A stretch of DNA of 64,000 nucleotides from JBJSXJ01 sp044235425 (GCA_044235425.1 JBIIHW010000001.1:186001-250000); one strand, 5' to 3'; positions 24,801 to 33,242 are shown, numbered from the stretch's first letter. Numbers and translations: made by a program. Notes: generated by a model from the sequence alone, not told the origin.

Positions 24801-25031
24801 CTTCCCCGGTACGATCGCCTTGGACTCCACCGCCACCTCGCGCTGATCCAGACGCAGATCCGCCTTGCGACTCATTTTGTCCGGACCGTGACAGGAAAAG
24901 CAGTGCTCAGCCAAAATCGGCCGCACATCCCGGTTGAATTGCAAATCCGCCGCCGCCGCTGCTGGCACGAAAATCAAACACGAGACGATAGCCAGTCCAC
25001 GAACGACGACCACCGGTAATGAGTCAGGCAT
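21864..25031 (-). CDS. PSD1-type secreted cytochrome-like protein (PSCyt1, DUF1549, LamG-like, DUF1553)
   Basis: 1055 residues from ATG 25031, chosen because AGGAG lies upstream and a signal peptide (VVVVRGLAIVSCLIFVPAAA) follows; an upstream ATG at 25106 is in frame. Order of domains: cytochrome-like PSCyt1 with one haem motif (CFSCHGPDK), DUF1549 (about 140-350, with the second C-x-x-C-H, CAVCHEHKFDPV), a concanavalin/LamG-like insert (about 430-620) and DUF1553 towards the end (RVTVNRFWQELFGTGLV). Function of the family is unknown; a role at the cell surface in polysaccharide breakdown is often proposed. Paired with the downstream DUF1501 gene. Confidence 0.92.
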   Translation of the reverse strand: MPDSLPVVVVRGLAIVSCLIFVPAAAAADLQFNRDVRPILAEHCFSCHGPDKMSRKADLRLDQREVAVESKAIVPGKPQESQLWARIHSTDADEVMPPPNKKRLTDAQKETLRQWIAAGAEYQSHWAFLPAVRPALPTVKNEAWVRSDLDRFVLATLERHGLTPAPEADLRTLARRASLDLRGLPPTVEEVDELLRDKTPQAYENYLDRLLKSPAWGEHRARYWLDVARYADTHGIHFDNYREMWAFRDWVIGAFNRNLPFDQFTIEQLAGDLLPNPSLDQVVASGFNRCNITTNEGGTIAEEYLVLYTRDRTETVGQAWLGLTVGCAVCHEHKFDPVTQQEFYELAAFFNNTTQPAMDGNRKDTPPILSVPQVTDRARWQEITRELPQLRQQITERSRLAHAEFDRWLPTATPEQITTPVPTEGLTLQAGLSEGQGKRVAWTVGGTAGAADLTGEVVWEAGQVAQQALKFRPDTQLQWDDAGNFERDNPWTIAAWVYLPNHQGSGSLLARMDDQHDFRGWDVWVEQGKVGMHVVHKWPGDALKVVTGDPLPVNAWNHLLITYDGSSKAAGVKIFVNGEERTKRIEGADVLRSTIKTTVPLKVAQRHSTARVQDLKLQDLRIYSRVLATAEILRLSRDSRTAWLLAKPHAERTDAEKKELFTWWLPSRDEMYRQLTAKQTVLAAEEDAIAKRGTMTHVMQERTEKPKAFVLFRGEYDQRRAEVQASTPSVLPAMPPELPRNRLGLAQWLLRPENPLTARVTVNRFWQELFGTGLVRTAGDFGAAGELPSHPELLDWLAVDFREHGWDMKRFYKQMLLSATYRQSALATREKLEKDAQNRWLSRGPRFRMDGEMVRDYALSVSDLLVRKMGGPSVKPYQPDGVWEAVAMIGSNTRDYRRDTGESLYRRSLYTFWKRSAPPASLEIFNAPNRETCVVRRERTNTPLQALVTLNDPQFIEAARHVAQITMREGGATAEERLNFVAQRLLARPWSERELPIVRQSWADLETFYKSHGEDAKQLIAVGESKPDEKLDPADLAAWTMLVNQVLNLDEVLTK

Positions 25032-25078
25032 GGAAAGTCTCCTGTCGATGAGGCGGGACGAGGTGTGCCCACGCAGCC

Positions 25079-25134
25079 CGCTGCGGGTACATCGCTGCGG
25101 GAACATGACTGCTGAAACACCGCTGCGGGATAGT
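25079..25134. repeat. Four 14-bp direct repeats in the PSD1 leader
   Basis: Plus-strand units starting at 25079, 25093, 25107 and 25121: CGCTGCGGGTACAT, CGCTGCGGGAACAT, a diverged GACTGCTGAAACAC and CGCTGCGGGATAGT. They lie about 50-100 bp before the PSD1 start codon. Unit length is not a multiple of three, so coding is unlikely; a protein-binding array is possible. Confidence 0.5.
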
Positions 25135-25201
25135 TGCTGTTTCGCACACCTCTTAAGGATATATCACTGATTTGGATACCTGCTTGTTTCGATATCCCTT
25201 A

Positions 25202-26803
25202 CTAAGTCACCTCGACGGTCTTGACCGATTCATAGGTACGGCCCGAAGAGGTGATTTTGCCGACATTGCCCAAAGCGATTTGGTAGAGTTTCTGGCCATG
25301 ATCCGTCGGGTATTGCCCCGTGATACAAGCTTGACACAGTCGTTGATCCTGAAAACCAATCGCGCGAGCGATCGATTCAACGGGCAAATAACGTAGCGAA
25401 TCAGCACCCAGATCGCGTGCCATCCGAGCTTGTACTTCTTTTGTGAGCGGGCCACCAGCGAGATAACGCGGAGCAAACAGCTCATCGACCGTCGACATGT
25501 CGATGCCGTAAAAACACGGCGCGACAATCGGCGGACAAGCCACGCGCACGTGAATCTCTTTCGCTCCACCCCGCTCGCGAATCCGATCCAACAGTACTTT
25601 CATGGTCGTGGAACGAACAATCGAGTCTTCCACGAGGATGACACGTTTGCCGTTGAGCACTTCCCGCAGCGGCGTGTACTTGTTTTCAACCTTACGCACT
25701 CGATTCTTGCCACCCTCGATGAAGGTTCGTCCCGAATAGCGATTACGGATCAGTCCCTCGCGACATGGCACTCGCAGTTCATACGCCATCGCATCGGCCG
25801 CAGCCTTGCTGGTGTCCGGCACCGGCACGATGATCGTATCTTCGTCGACCGGAAACTGCGGATCCTCCCGTTCCAATCGCGCCAATTCGGTTCCCAGTGC
25901 CGTCCGTGACAGGTAGACGCTGCGATCATCCAGACTGCTGGCGACATTTGCGAAATAAATCCATTCGAAGAAACAGTGCGCACGCCGAGTACTGGGCGCA
26001 AAAGGTTCAACCAATAGGCGTCGATCCAGCCCGATCGTGATTGCATGGCCTGGCGCTAGCGACTGAATACTCTCGGGCTTGAAACCCAAATTCAACAGCG
26101 CCACACTCTCGCTGGCTGCTGCGAAGAGCGGTCCTTCCATGGCATAGCAGAGCGGTTTGATTCCGAGCGGGTCGCGGGCGACCAGCATTTCACCCAGGGC
26201 ATTCAGCATCACCAGGCTGTAGGCACCATCGAATCGCGGAGCCACGGACCGCATGACCTCGAGCAACGTCGGCCGGCGGTTTCCCGACAGCTCGCGACTG
26301 AGTTCGTGCATGATGATCTCCGTGTCCGTTTCCCGGGCCAAATGATGATCGTCATCCTGCAGTAAACGATCGCGCAACGCCTGGTAGTTGGCAAGCTGCC
26401 CGTTGAACGCAAAGCTGAACCACTTGTGTTTCTGAATGTGATGCCGCTCAAAGGGCTGGGCATAACTGCGATCTTCCGCACCACACGTCGCATACCGCAC
26501 ATGGCCAATGCCAGCCCGCCCGGAATATTCTTTCATGAGTGCTTCACTTTTGCCGCGATGCGATAAGCGAAACACTTCCTGAACCGTGCCAATTTCTTTG
26601 TAAGTGTCGATTAACTGATCACGCGACGGCTCGTAGGTCGTGATTCCAGCCGCCAGCTGACCACGATTTTGAATGTCCTGCAGCATGCGCGGCAGCAATC
26701 GAGTGATCTCATCGGGACCCGCGTCAGGGCAGAGCGGACTGACCTCGTCTCCCGGCAAATGATAAATCGCAGCAATTCCACACTCGTGATGAAGTTCACT
26801 CAT
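25202..26803 (-). CDS. purF: Amidophosphoribosyltransferase
   Basis: 533 residues. PurF moves ammonia from glutamine to PRPP, the first step of purine synthesis. The N-terminal nucleophile is Cys8 (MSELHHECGIAAIY), so a seven-residue propeptide ending in Glu must be removed, as in Bacillus-type enzymes. The PRPP loop is VILVEDSIVRSTTM. Cysteines in AHCFFEW, VRVACPP and RLCQACITG sit where the Bacillus enzyme holds its [4Fe-4S] cluster. GHVRYAT and FNGQLANY are the glutaminase motifs. Long gaps on both sides of about 100-145 bp suggest it is transcribed alone. Confidence 0.95.
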   Translation of the reverse strand: MSELHHECGIAAIYHLPGDEVSPLCPDAGPDEITRLLPRMLQDIQNRGQLAAGITTYEPSRDQLIDTYKEIGTVQEVFRLSHRGKSEALMKEYSGRAGIGHVRYATCGAEDRSYAQPFERHHIQKHKWFSFAFNGQLANYQALRDRLLQDDDHHLARETDTEIIMHELSRELSGNRRPTLLEVMRSVAPRFDGAYSLVMLNALGEMLVARDPLGIKPLCYAMEGPLFAAASESVALLNLGFKPESIQSLAPGHAITIGLDRRLLVEPFAPSTRRAHCFFEWIYFANVASSLDDRSVYLSRTALGTELARLEREDPQFPVDEDTIIVPVPDTSKAAADAMAYELRVPCREGLIRNRYSGRTFIEGGKNRVRKVENKYTPLREVLNGKRVILVEDSIVRSTTMKVLLDRIRERGGAKEIHVRVACPPIVAPCFYGIDMSTVDELFAPRYLAGGPLTKEVQARMARDLGADSLRYLPVESIARAIGFQDQRLCQACITGQYPTDHGQKLYQIALGNVGKITSSGRTYESVKTVEVT

Positions 26804-26948
26804 CGAAGGGCTGTCTCACCTGGTTCGGCGCGTGCGGATGAATAGTCGAAGCGTTGGCAAAGCGTCAGCTATGCCACGTTACCGCGTGCTGATTGTAGGC
26901 CTGACGTCTAATCTTCACAAGCAACGGCCGCGAACCTTCCCCGAAGTT

Positions 26949-28217
26949 TTACCGCGCTACCATACGCAAGGTAACTTCCGTAAATTCGCCTGCTTCATTC
27001 TTGCGGCGCACTTTCAATTTCACGATATCGCCCGCCGACAACTCGCGACTCATGAACGTCTCTAGCGCCTTGATCTGCTCGGCTGGTGGCACATTCAAGA
27101 CACGATCGTTAATGGCCTGAAACTGATCACCGACGAGCAGCCCCGCCTTGCCCGCGGCCGCATTCGCCTCCACTTCCTTGATTACGACCTGTTTGTCATC
27201 ACCTTCGGTCACTCCCAGCTTCAAGCCCAAGCGGCCGGGGCGGCGAGCGACCAGATCAACTTTAAGCGGCACTTCCTGATCACCACGGCGAACATCTACC
27301 GTCACCGTCGATCCGGCCGGATAGACTCCGAGACTGTTCCGCAACTGAATAAAATTCGGAATCGGATAGCCATCCATCCGCAGAAACACATCACCCTTTT
27401 GAAATCCGGCCGCGGCCCCCGCCGTCTCTTCAGCGACATCTTCCACCGTCAGCGGGCTGTTAATCTTCGTCGGCTCCATCCTCACCGTCAGCCCGGTGAG
27501 CTGACCGTGCTCGACATTTCGACCCTGTGCCGTCTCCAACTTGGGCAACCAGAGTTTCACTTGTCGTGCGCTGATCGCATATCCCATACCCGTGTTCGAG
27601 CGTAGTCCCCAGCGAGTACTGATTTGGCCGTTGATTCCTACCACCTGCCCCTGAGCATTGACCAGCGGCCCTCCGGAGTTACCGGGATTCACTTCCGCGT
27701 CCGTCAAAATGCACTGTGTGTAAGTGCCTTGCATGACATGCAGGGAGGAAATGATGCCGAACGTAAAGGTCGGCGATTGGTCGATCATGCCCAGTCCAAA
27801 CGGGTTGCCAATCGCCAACGCAAAATCACCCACCTTCAAGGCCTCGGAATCACCCAGCTCCAGATAAGGGATTTGCTGATCCGGTTTCAAATCCAGCTTC
27901 AAGGCCGCGAGATCACCCAGCTTGTCCGTGCCCACCACACGCGCGCGATAATGCTTCCCCTCGCCCGTACGGACATCAAACTCTTTCTGATTTTCGATCA
28001 CATGCGAGTTGGTCAGCATCAAGCCGTCTGGACGGATCACAACTCCACTGCCACCCGAAATGAAAATGTAGGCCGGGCGGACCTTGTCACACAAAGCTTT
28101 GATCCCCACCGCCGCCGGCGCAGGACTCAATGTCCCCTCGGCGGCACTCAGGCGGTGATTCACCCCTATCGAGCTCAAGATCGTAACGAATACCAGCGCT
28201 GCCACTGAGCGAATCAT
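26949..28217 (-). CDS. htrA: HtrA/DegP-type serine protease with two PDZ domains
   Basis: 422 residues with a signal peptide (MIRSVAALVFVTILSSIGVN). The trypsin-like triad is intact: His72 (TNSHVI), Asp102 (GDLAAL) and Ser181 (NPGNSGGP). Two PDZ domains follow (about 240-320 and 325-415). Acts in the periplasm on misfolded proteins. Its ATG overlaps the stop of the upstream pseudoprotease by 4 bp (ATGA), implying coupled translation and possibly a complex. Two PDZ domains and 422 residues are close to DegP/DegQ size. Confidence 0.95.
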   Translation of the reverse strand: MIRSVAALVFVTILSSIGVNHRLSAAEGTLSPAPAAVGIKALCDKVRPAYIFISGGSGVVIRPDGLMLTNSHVIENQKEFDVRTGEGKHYRARVVGTDKLGDLAALKLDLKPDQQIPYLELGDSEALKVGDFALAIGNPFGLGMIDQSPTFTFGIISSLHVMQGTYTQCILTDAEVNPGNSGGPLVNAQGQVVGINGQISTRWGLRSNTGMGYAISARQVKLWLPKLETAQGRNVEHGQLTGLTVRMEPTKINSPLTVEDVAEETAGAAAGFQKGDVFLRMDGYPIPNFIQLRNSLGVYPAGSTVTVDVRRGDQEVPLKVDLVARRPGRLGLKLGVTEGDDKQVVIKEVEANAAAGKAGLLVGDQFQAINDRVLNVPPAEQIKALETFMSRELSAGDIVKLKVRRKNEAGEFTEVTLRMVAR

Positions 28218-30319
28218 TGACGTTCTCCTAGGGTCACTTTGACCGTGCGGGTGTCTTCCACCACCAATCGACCTTCAAACTTTTCATTGGGCTTCAGAGC
28301 TGCCTTGATCTTCTTGAGATCATCCTCGTTCTTGATCTCCTGATCACCAATCATCAGTTTTTCTACAATCCGAGGTCGAAAGACTTTGATTTCGATTTGA
28401 TCTCCCGGTTTGAAATTCGCCAGATGCGCCAGCATATCGCGCCAGTTACTTAGCTCCTCATTGTTGATCGATAAGATGCGATCACCCGCTTTTAACCCCG
28501 CTTGATCGGCTGGAGATTTTGGCGTCACAGCTCCAATGGTCACTTCGGTGCTGAATAGTTTGCGCTGATCGGGGCCAATTCCGAGGAACGCACCGGGTGG
28601 CTGCAGAATCGATTTGCCACTCTTCAGTTCCTCCAGTGACTCTCGCAGTCGATCACCGCGGGCCACCAGTGACACGCCCGAATTCGGAGCAATCTGCCAC
28701 TGATTGAGCTCTTGATCCTGGAATAGCCTCCCCATGACGGTCGCGGGTGCTAAGGCCGCATCCGCCAATCCCACGAAGCGCCCCTCCGCATCGATGATCG
28801 GGCCGCCTGAATTGCCATAATTCACGAGCGCGTCGGTCTGAAACTGAAAGCCTCGATTACGCTGCATGGCACTCACCATACCCGGGTTCAGCGTATAGCG
28901 AGTTTCGGCATCTGCCACGACCCCCAAAATCCCCAGCGAAGCTCCGAGATCGGGCGCCGTCGTGTTCGTCTGCAGATCGAAAAACGGCAATTCCGCGGCG
29001 TCAATTTTGAGCATGACGACGCCCAGTGGTACGTGTCGCGAGATAACCCGAGCTTCAAATTCGCGGCCATCCGCCAATTTCACAACGAGCTTTTCCGCTG
29101 GATTCGCCACTCGCTCATACCCCTGAGCCGGCGGTTTGAGCAATTCTTCGAGTGGATTCTTGAGGTCAAAAACTCGAACTGCATTGGTTCCCTTGTCGAG
29201 GAATGCGATATCTTCACCAACATTGAATTGACTCGTCAAAATATGTCCGTCGGCGGAGACCATGAGTCCGGTGAGAGTTCCTTTCGGACGCCGCAAAATC
29301 TGATTCGCCTCGAAGAGCCGCAGTGCCTCGAAGTACGATTGCAACCGCTTACCCTTCTCCTCCGGCTTTAGTTCCGCAAAGTTTGGAATCTGCTGCTCCA
29401 CTTGCTCCCAGGGCGTACGCAGCAAAATCTCCTCGGGATATTTGCGTCGAACCGTGATCGCAACTAAGTGTCGCGCGACTTCCGCGGCCTTCTGAGCGAC
29501 AGGATCGAGCTGCGTTGCCGTCGGCGGCAACCCCGGCAACGGCTCGTACTTCGCAGCTACCTTACCCGCTTTTAGTGATTCGAGTTTATCGAGCAGAATC
29601 TTGGTGGGTACCGCCAAGCCTTGCCAACGTCGCGGCGAAATGTTCAAACTGATGATGCCACACAGCTGTCCCGCGGCATTCAAGATCGGGCCACCATCGG
29701 AACCGGGATTCACCGCTGCGGTAGTTTCAATCGCGATGCCCGCGTAGAGACTCTCACCACCCCAGTTTTCGACCGGGTAAACGCCACTTACCGTGCCCCG
29801 ACTGAAACTCGGCTGACCATTAATCGACAGAAAATTATTGGCGTTGCTGAGTGTGTAGGCGGTCGAACCAACTGCGGGCAGCTCCTTGGCCAATGCCACA
29901 CTAGGTAAGCCCTCCGCTTCGACTTTGATGAGTGCCGTTTCCAGCGCTTCGTTGGTCTCGACCAGCGTGGCGGGGCGACTCACAAAATCGGTGAACGTGA
30001 CCTCGATCGCCGTCGCCCCGGTCGGTACGACCGTCGTGGACGTAAGAATGTAGCCATCGGGGCTAATGATCGCCCCCGTGCCAAAGAACGAATTGCTCTC
30101 TTTGCGACTATTAATGCCTACCGTGCAGGGACGTGCATGCTGAGCAATCAGGCGAGTCGCTTCGTCGTTGACGACCGTGACCGCGCCGGCGCCTGCCGCA
30201 GTCGGCGGCGCAGGCTCTTGCCCACACACAACGGCCGACTCGCAGCTCAGCAAGATCAAAAGCGACCAAAGGGCCAGAAGCGTGAACCGAGTGCGATCCA
30301 TCCAAACCCGTGAAGTCAT
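28214..30319 (-). CDS. Tandem trypsin-fold pseudoprotease with C-terminal PDZ
   Basis: 701 residues from ATG 30319 (AGAAGG ten bases upstream); ATGs at 30448 and 30301 are alternatives. A hydrophobic export signal (TLLALWSLLILLSCESAVVCG) is followed by two trypsin-like domains and one PDZ. Against HtrA, domain 1 has Thr96 for His (ILTSTTVV), Glu127 for Asp and Asp208 for Ser (PGSDGGP). Domain 2 keeps Ser (YGNSGGP) but has ILTSQFNV without His and PLGVVML without Asp. Neither half should cut peptides. Its stop overlaps the HtrA start, so it may act as scaffold, substrate receptor or regulator of HtrA (inference). Confidence 0.85.
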   Translation of the reverse strand: MTSRVWMDRTRFTLLALWSLLILLSCESAVVCGQEPAPPTAAGAGAVTVVNDEATRLIAQHARPCTVGINSRKESNSFFGTGAIISPDGYILTSTTVVPTGATAIEVTFTDFVSRPATLVETNEALETALIKVEAEGLPSVALAKELPAVGSTAYTLSNANNFLSINGQPSFSRGTVSGVYPVENWGGESLYAGIAIETTAAVNPGSDGGPILNAAGQLCGIISLNISPRRWQGLAVPTKILLDKLESLKAGKVAAKYEPLPGLPPTATQLDPVAQKAAEVARHLVAITVRRKYPEEILLRTPWEQVEQQIPNFAELKPEEKGKRLQSYFEALRLFEANQILRRPKGTLTGLMVSADGHILTSQFNVGEDIAFLDKGTNAVRVFDLKNPLEELLKPPAQGYERVANPAEKLVVKLADGREFEARVISRHVPLGVVMLKIDAAELPFFDLQTNTTAPDLGASLGILGVVADAETRYTLNPGMVSAMQRNRGFQFQTDALVNYGNSGGPIIDAEGRFVGLADAALAPATVMGRLFQDQELNQWQIAPNSGVSLVARGDRLRESLEELKSGKSILQPPGAFLGIGPDQRKLFSTEVTIGAVTPKSPADQAGLKAGDRILSINNEELSNWRDMLAHLANFKPGDQIEIKVFRPRIVEKLMIGDQEIKNEDDLKKIKAALKPNEKFEGRLVVEDTRTVKVTLGERQ

Positions 30320-30380
30320 CGTTGCGTTGCCTTCTGCTGAGATTTCCCTCGGGAAGCCAGTCGCAGCGAAGACCGCGACA

Positions 30381-30572
30381 TCACTTCTGTTCGCGAAATG
30401 TAGACCAACTAAGGTAACCAAGGCCGATAGAGCTGATGATGAATGCAATATCCATCATCATGCTGGCCTTCCTGAATGGGGCGATCCCCACCGGTAACGC
30501 AGCGTCGAGTGAAAATAGAAGCAGGATGAGAATGGCAGTGACCATCCCCGCCATGCAAAGCGCCTTCGACAT
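30381..30572 (-). CDS. Small two-helix membrane protein
   Basis: 63 residues with two hydrophobic segments (about 5-29, including MVTAILILLLFSLD, and 39-55, including IAFIISSIGLGYLS). ATG 30572 follows GAGGAA at eight bases. The tail is charged (WSTFREQK). It is the first gene after a good promoter and precedes the pseudoprotease and HtrA genes on the same strand, so it may belong to the same envelope-stress unit. No named family recognised. Confidence 0.8.
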   Translation of the reverse strand: MSKALCMAGMVTAILILLLFSLDAALPVGIAPFRKASMMMDIAFIISSIGLGYLSWSTFREQK

Positions 30573-30940
30573 GCGTTCCGTTCCTCAGTGATGCAAGTCG
30601 AGCGAGACCGTCTCCGCTCGAAACTCTCCCTAAATCGGCAGGTAAGTATAATCGGAACTGCGCCGCTGTCATCCAGCCCAAGTGACTCCCCTTCCAGAAA
30701 AATTTCCTCGCAACCGCCCCCATCCCACAATTCGGCCTCGTCCCACAAATCGCCACAAATTGCCGTGGAGCCAGCCACCGCGGTCTCACGGTCCGCTCAC
30801 TCCGCGAAGCGGGTCTCCCATCTTGCTTGCCGCTCACCCGTCGCTCATCATCCTTCATAACCCAGGAAATCGTACGCATCGGCATGGCCAAGTCGGCTCC
30901 CAGCACCTCCCGTAACCCCGATTTTGCACTGGCTCCCTCC
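30573..30940. other. Divergent intergenic region upstream of coaD
   Basis: 368 bp. It holds the minus-strand promoter listed separately. An in-frame ATG at 30884 could give coaD 19 extra residues. No other gene or strong structure was seen. Confidence 0.5.
30645..30672 (-). promoter_or_regulatory. Predicted sigma-70 promoter for the 63-residue membrane protein - HtrA unit
   Basis: Minus strand ATGACA (30672-30667), 16-bp spacer, TATACT (30650-30645). Each box matches five of six consensus bases. The start codon would lie about 65 bases after initiation. Confidence 0.45.
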
Positions 30941-31447
30941 ATGATCTCAGCGGAAAACCGCGTTGCCGTATACACCGGCTCGTTTGACCCCATTACGCTT
31001 GGTCACCTGAATGTCATCGCCCGCAGCGCTCGCTTGGTCGATCGACTGATCGTGGGCATCGGCATTAATGTCGAAAAGACGCCACTCTTCAACCTCGACG
31101 AACGAGTGGAACAAGTCAGCCGAGCCGTCGCGCCGCTGGGAAACGTGGAGGTGCGGACGTTTTCTGGATTGGCAGTCTCGTTTGTGCGGGCCTGCGGGTC
31201 ACGCGTGATGATTCGCGGTGTACGACCGCTAACCGACATCGCCGGCGAGTTCACGATGCAGATTGCCAATCGCCATCTCGATCCCGACATTGAGACGGTG
31301 TTTTTGGTGGCCGACGAGGAGTTTGCTCATATCTCGAGCAGCCTGCTGAAACAGATCGCTCCCTTGGCGACCGACGAAATGCTGCTCCGCTTCGTACCTC
31401 CCGAAATTCTGCCCGTGCTGCGTCGCAAAATCCCTCGCTCGCCGTAA
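30941..31447 (+). CDS. coaD: Phosphopantetheine adenylyltransferase
   Basis: 168 residues from ATG 30941. CoaD adenylylates 4'-phosphopantetheine in coenzyme A synthesis. Nucleotidyltransferase motifs are clear: YTGSFDPITLGHLNVI (T/H-x-G-H), MIRGVRPLTDIAGEFTM and AHISSSLLKQIA. Length matches the roughly 160-residue family. No Shine-Dalgarno is evident before 30941. ATG 30884 is in frame, but the added residues are low complexity, so it is less likely. Confidence 0.93.
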   Translation: MISAENRVAVYTGSFDPITLGHLNVIARSARLVDRLIVGIGINVEKTPLFNLDERVEQVSRAVAPLGNVEVRTFSGLAVSFVRACGSRVMIRGVRPLTDIAGEFTMQIANRHLDPDIETVFLVADEEFAHISSSLLKQIAPLATDEMLLRFVPPEILPVLRRKIPRSP

Positions 31448-31467
31448 TCCAGCCCCACACGCCGTCA

Positions 31468-32541
31468 TTAAATAATGAGCGGCCCCTGCGGTCCCGCGCC
31501 TAAATGACGCTGCAGGTACACCGCTCGCTCCTCATTTCTTTCCTTCGTACTCAGCACCCGCCCCTTGAGTTTCTGCAGGTGAGCGGGTTGCGTGTGCAGG
31601 AACAACTTGTTGATCGTGGCCACGTCAATGTCGGTAATGAGGCCGACGTTGATGCCTAAGCGGATACTGGAAAGCAGCAGCATGGTTTCTTCGCTGCTGA
31701 TGGTCTGAGCGCGGGACAGCAACCCCTGCGCCCGACTCACGCGATCGTGCAACTCCTTGCGACTCTGCTCCAGCAACATCCGTCGGGCTTGCCGTTCATA
31801 CTCGATGATCGCCGGTACGATATCACTTACTTGTTTACGCAGTTCGAATTCGGTTTGACCGAGTGTGATTTGGTTACTGATTTGGTAGAAGTCGCCCATT
31901 GCCTGCGAACCTTCACCGTATAGGCCCCGCACGGCCAGATTCATTTTCTGCAAGCTGCGAAAAACCTTCTCAATTTCGCGCGTCATCACCAAGGCTGGCA
32001 GATGCAACATGACACTCACCCGCAATCCAGTGCCGACGTTGGTTGGACAAGCGGTGAGATAGCCCAGTCGATCGTGAAACGCATAAGAGAGACGGCCTTC
32101 CAATTCGTCATCGATTTGATTGATGACGTTCCAGGCTGGTTCCAAATCAAAGCCGCTATGCATCACCTGCAAGCGTAAATGATCCTCTTCGTTAATCATC
32201 ACACTGAACTGTTCGCGACGGTCAATTAACACCGCCCGCGGGCCCTCGGCGTCTGCCAGTTCCCGACTCATCATCTGTCGCTCAACCAAGAATTGCCGAT
32301 CCAGGGGCGAAAGCTGAAAAACATTGAAGTACAGAGCCTCTTTCCAAGACTCCGTTTCCATCATCCGCTCACGAATTTCACGTTCGATTTGCGCTCGATC
32401 CTGCTCGCTGCAGCGCCGTACGAAGGGATAGTTCGACAAATTACGGGCCAGGCGCACACGGCTACTCATGACGATATCCGCTTCCGGACCTGTCCCCCGC
32501 AGCCACTCCCCACATTGCTCAGCCAACTCTTCCAGCTTCAC
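31468..32541 (-). CDS. mcsB: Protein arginine kinase
   Basis: 357 residues, guanidino-kinase fold. IVMSSRVRLARNLSNYPF, the INEEDHLRLQ block and TACPTNVGTGLRVSVMLHLPAL (phosphagen-kinase active-site region) identify McsB. In Bacillus it phosphorylates arginines, marking proteins for ClpCP. It follows mcsA by 23 bp, the usual pairing. No clpC or ctsR lies beside it here, unlike the Firmicute operon. Convergent with coaD, with 20 bp between. Confidence 0.95.
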   Translation of the reverse strand: MKLEELAEQCGEWLRGTGPEADIVMSSRVRLARNLSNYPFVRRCSEQDRAQIEREIRERMMETESWKEALYFNVFQLSPLDRQFLVERQMMSRELADAEGPRAVLIDRREQFSVMINEEDHLRLQVMHSGFDLEPAWNVINQIDDELEGRLSYAFHDRLGYLTACPTNVGTGLRVSVMLHLPALVMTREIEKVFRSLQKMNLAVRGLYGEGSQAMGDFYQISNQITLGQTEFELRKQVSDIVPAIIEYERQARRMLLEQSRKELHDRVSRAQGLLSRAQTISSEETMLLLSSIRLGINVGLITDIDVATINKLFLHTQPAHLQKLKGRVLSTKERNEERAVYLQRHLGAGPQGPLII

Positions 32542-32564
32542 GTTCGCTCTTCCCTTATCCTTCC

Positions 32565-33242
32565 TTATCCTTCCAAGTTGCGAATTTGGTCGCGCAGCCG
32601 AGCTGCCGATTCATAGTCCTCGCGCTCGACCGCCACCTGCATTTCGCGCTTCAAGCGCAAGAGCTCACTGTGCTGCTGCCCACTACGCGCCCCGGCCCGC
32701 GGTCGCTTGCCTGAGTGATCTTTGCGGCCATGAATGCTGTACAGCAGCGGCTCCAATTCCGTCGCAAAGAAATCATAGTCTTGCGGACACCCTAGCCGAC
32801 CCTTTTGGCGGAACTCCCGAAAGGTAATTCCGCAGTGCGGACAGGTACGCTGATCAAGCTCCTCTAGCTTCTCGGCCGCCTTGCCAACTTTCGCCGCTTT
32901 GCCCGTCAAGGATTTCGACGTCTTGCCCGCTTTCTTACCAGATGGCTTTTTCGGCGGCACTTCCGCCTCCCGCTCTTCCGTCTCTCTCGCTTCTGCCTCC
33001 AACTGCTCCGCCAACAACTCGTCGTCCGTTAAGGCTTCACCCGAGCTGCCCGGCGAGGAAAACTCCGGCTGCTCATCGTCGCCTAACCCAGCTTCCAACG
33101 GATCCGCCGCCATTCCTGGAAGCGACCCCGGCTGCAGATACAAACGCGCATGCTCCGGACACAAATGCAACTCGACCGGTTCCGGTCCGGTAAGTTCCGT
33201 GACATGAAAAGTGGCCGGTTTATCGCAATGCTGACATTTCAT
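32565..33242 (-). CDS. mcsA: McsA-like zinc-finger activator of the arginine kinase
   Basis: 225 residues. Two cysteine zinc sites: CQHCDKPATFHV with CPEH in the first, and CPHCGITFREF with GCPQDY in the second. The C-terminus is a UVR motif (MQVAVEREDYESAARLRDQI). In between is a long charged low-complexity stretch (about 55-130). McsA binds and activates McsB in Bacillus; adjacency to mcsB supports the same job here. Longer than the Bacillus protein because of the linker. Confidence 0.92.
   Translation of the reverse strand: MKCQHCDKPATFHVTELTGPEPVELHLCPEHARLYLQPGSLPGMAADPLEAGLGDDEQPEFSSPGSSGEALTDDELLAEQLEAEARETEEREAEVPPKKPSGKKAGKTSKSLTGKAAKVGKAAEKLEELDQRTCPHCGITFREFRQKGRLGCPQDYDFFATELEPLLYSIHGRKDHSGKRPRAGARSGQQHSELLRLKREMQVAVEREDYESAARLRDQIRNLEG

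Noticed and set aside
25202..26803. PurF appearing to lack the N-terminal Cys nucleophile
   Set aside because: Cys8 follows a short propeptide ending in Glu, a known arrangement in Bacillus-type PurF.
30884..30940. N-terminal extension of coaD from ATG 30884
   Set aside because: The extra 19 residues are Ser/Pro/Ala-rich and unlike CoaD starts; kept only as an alternative.
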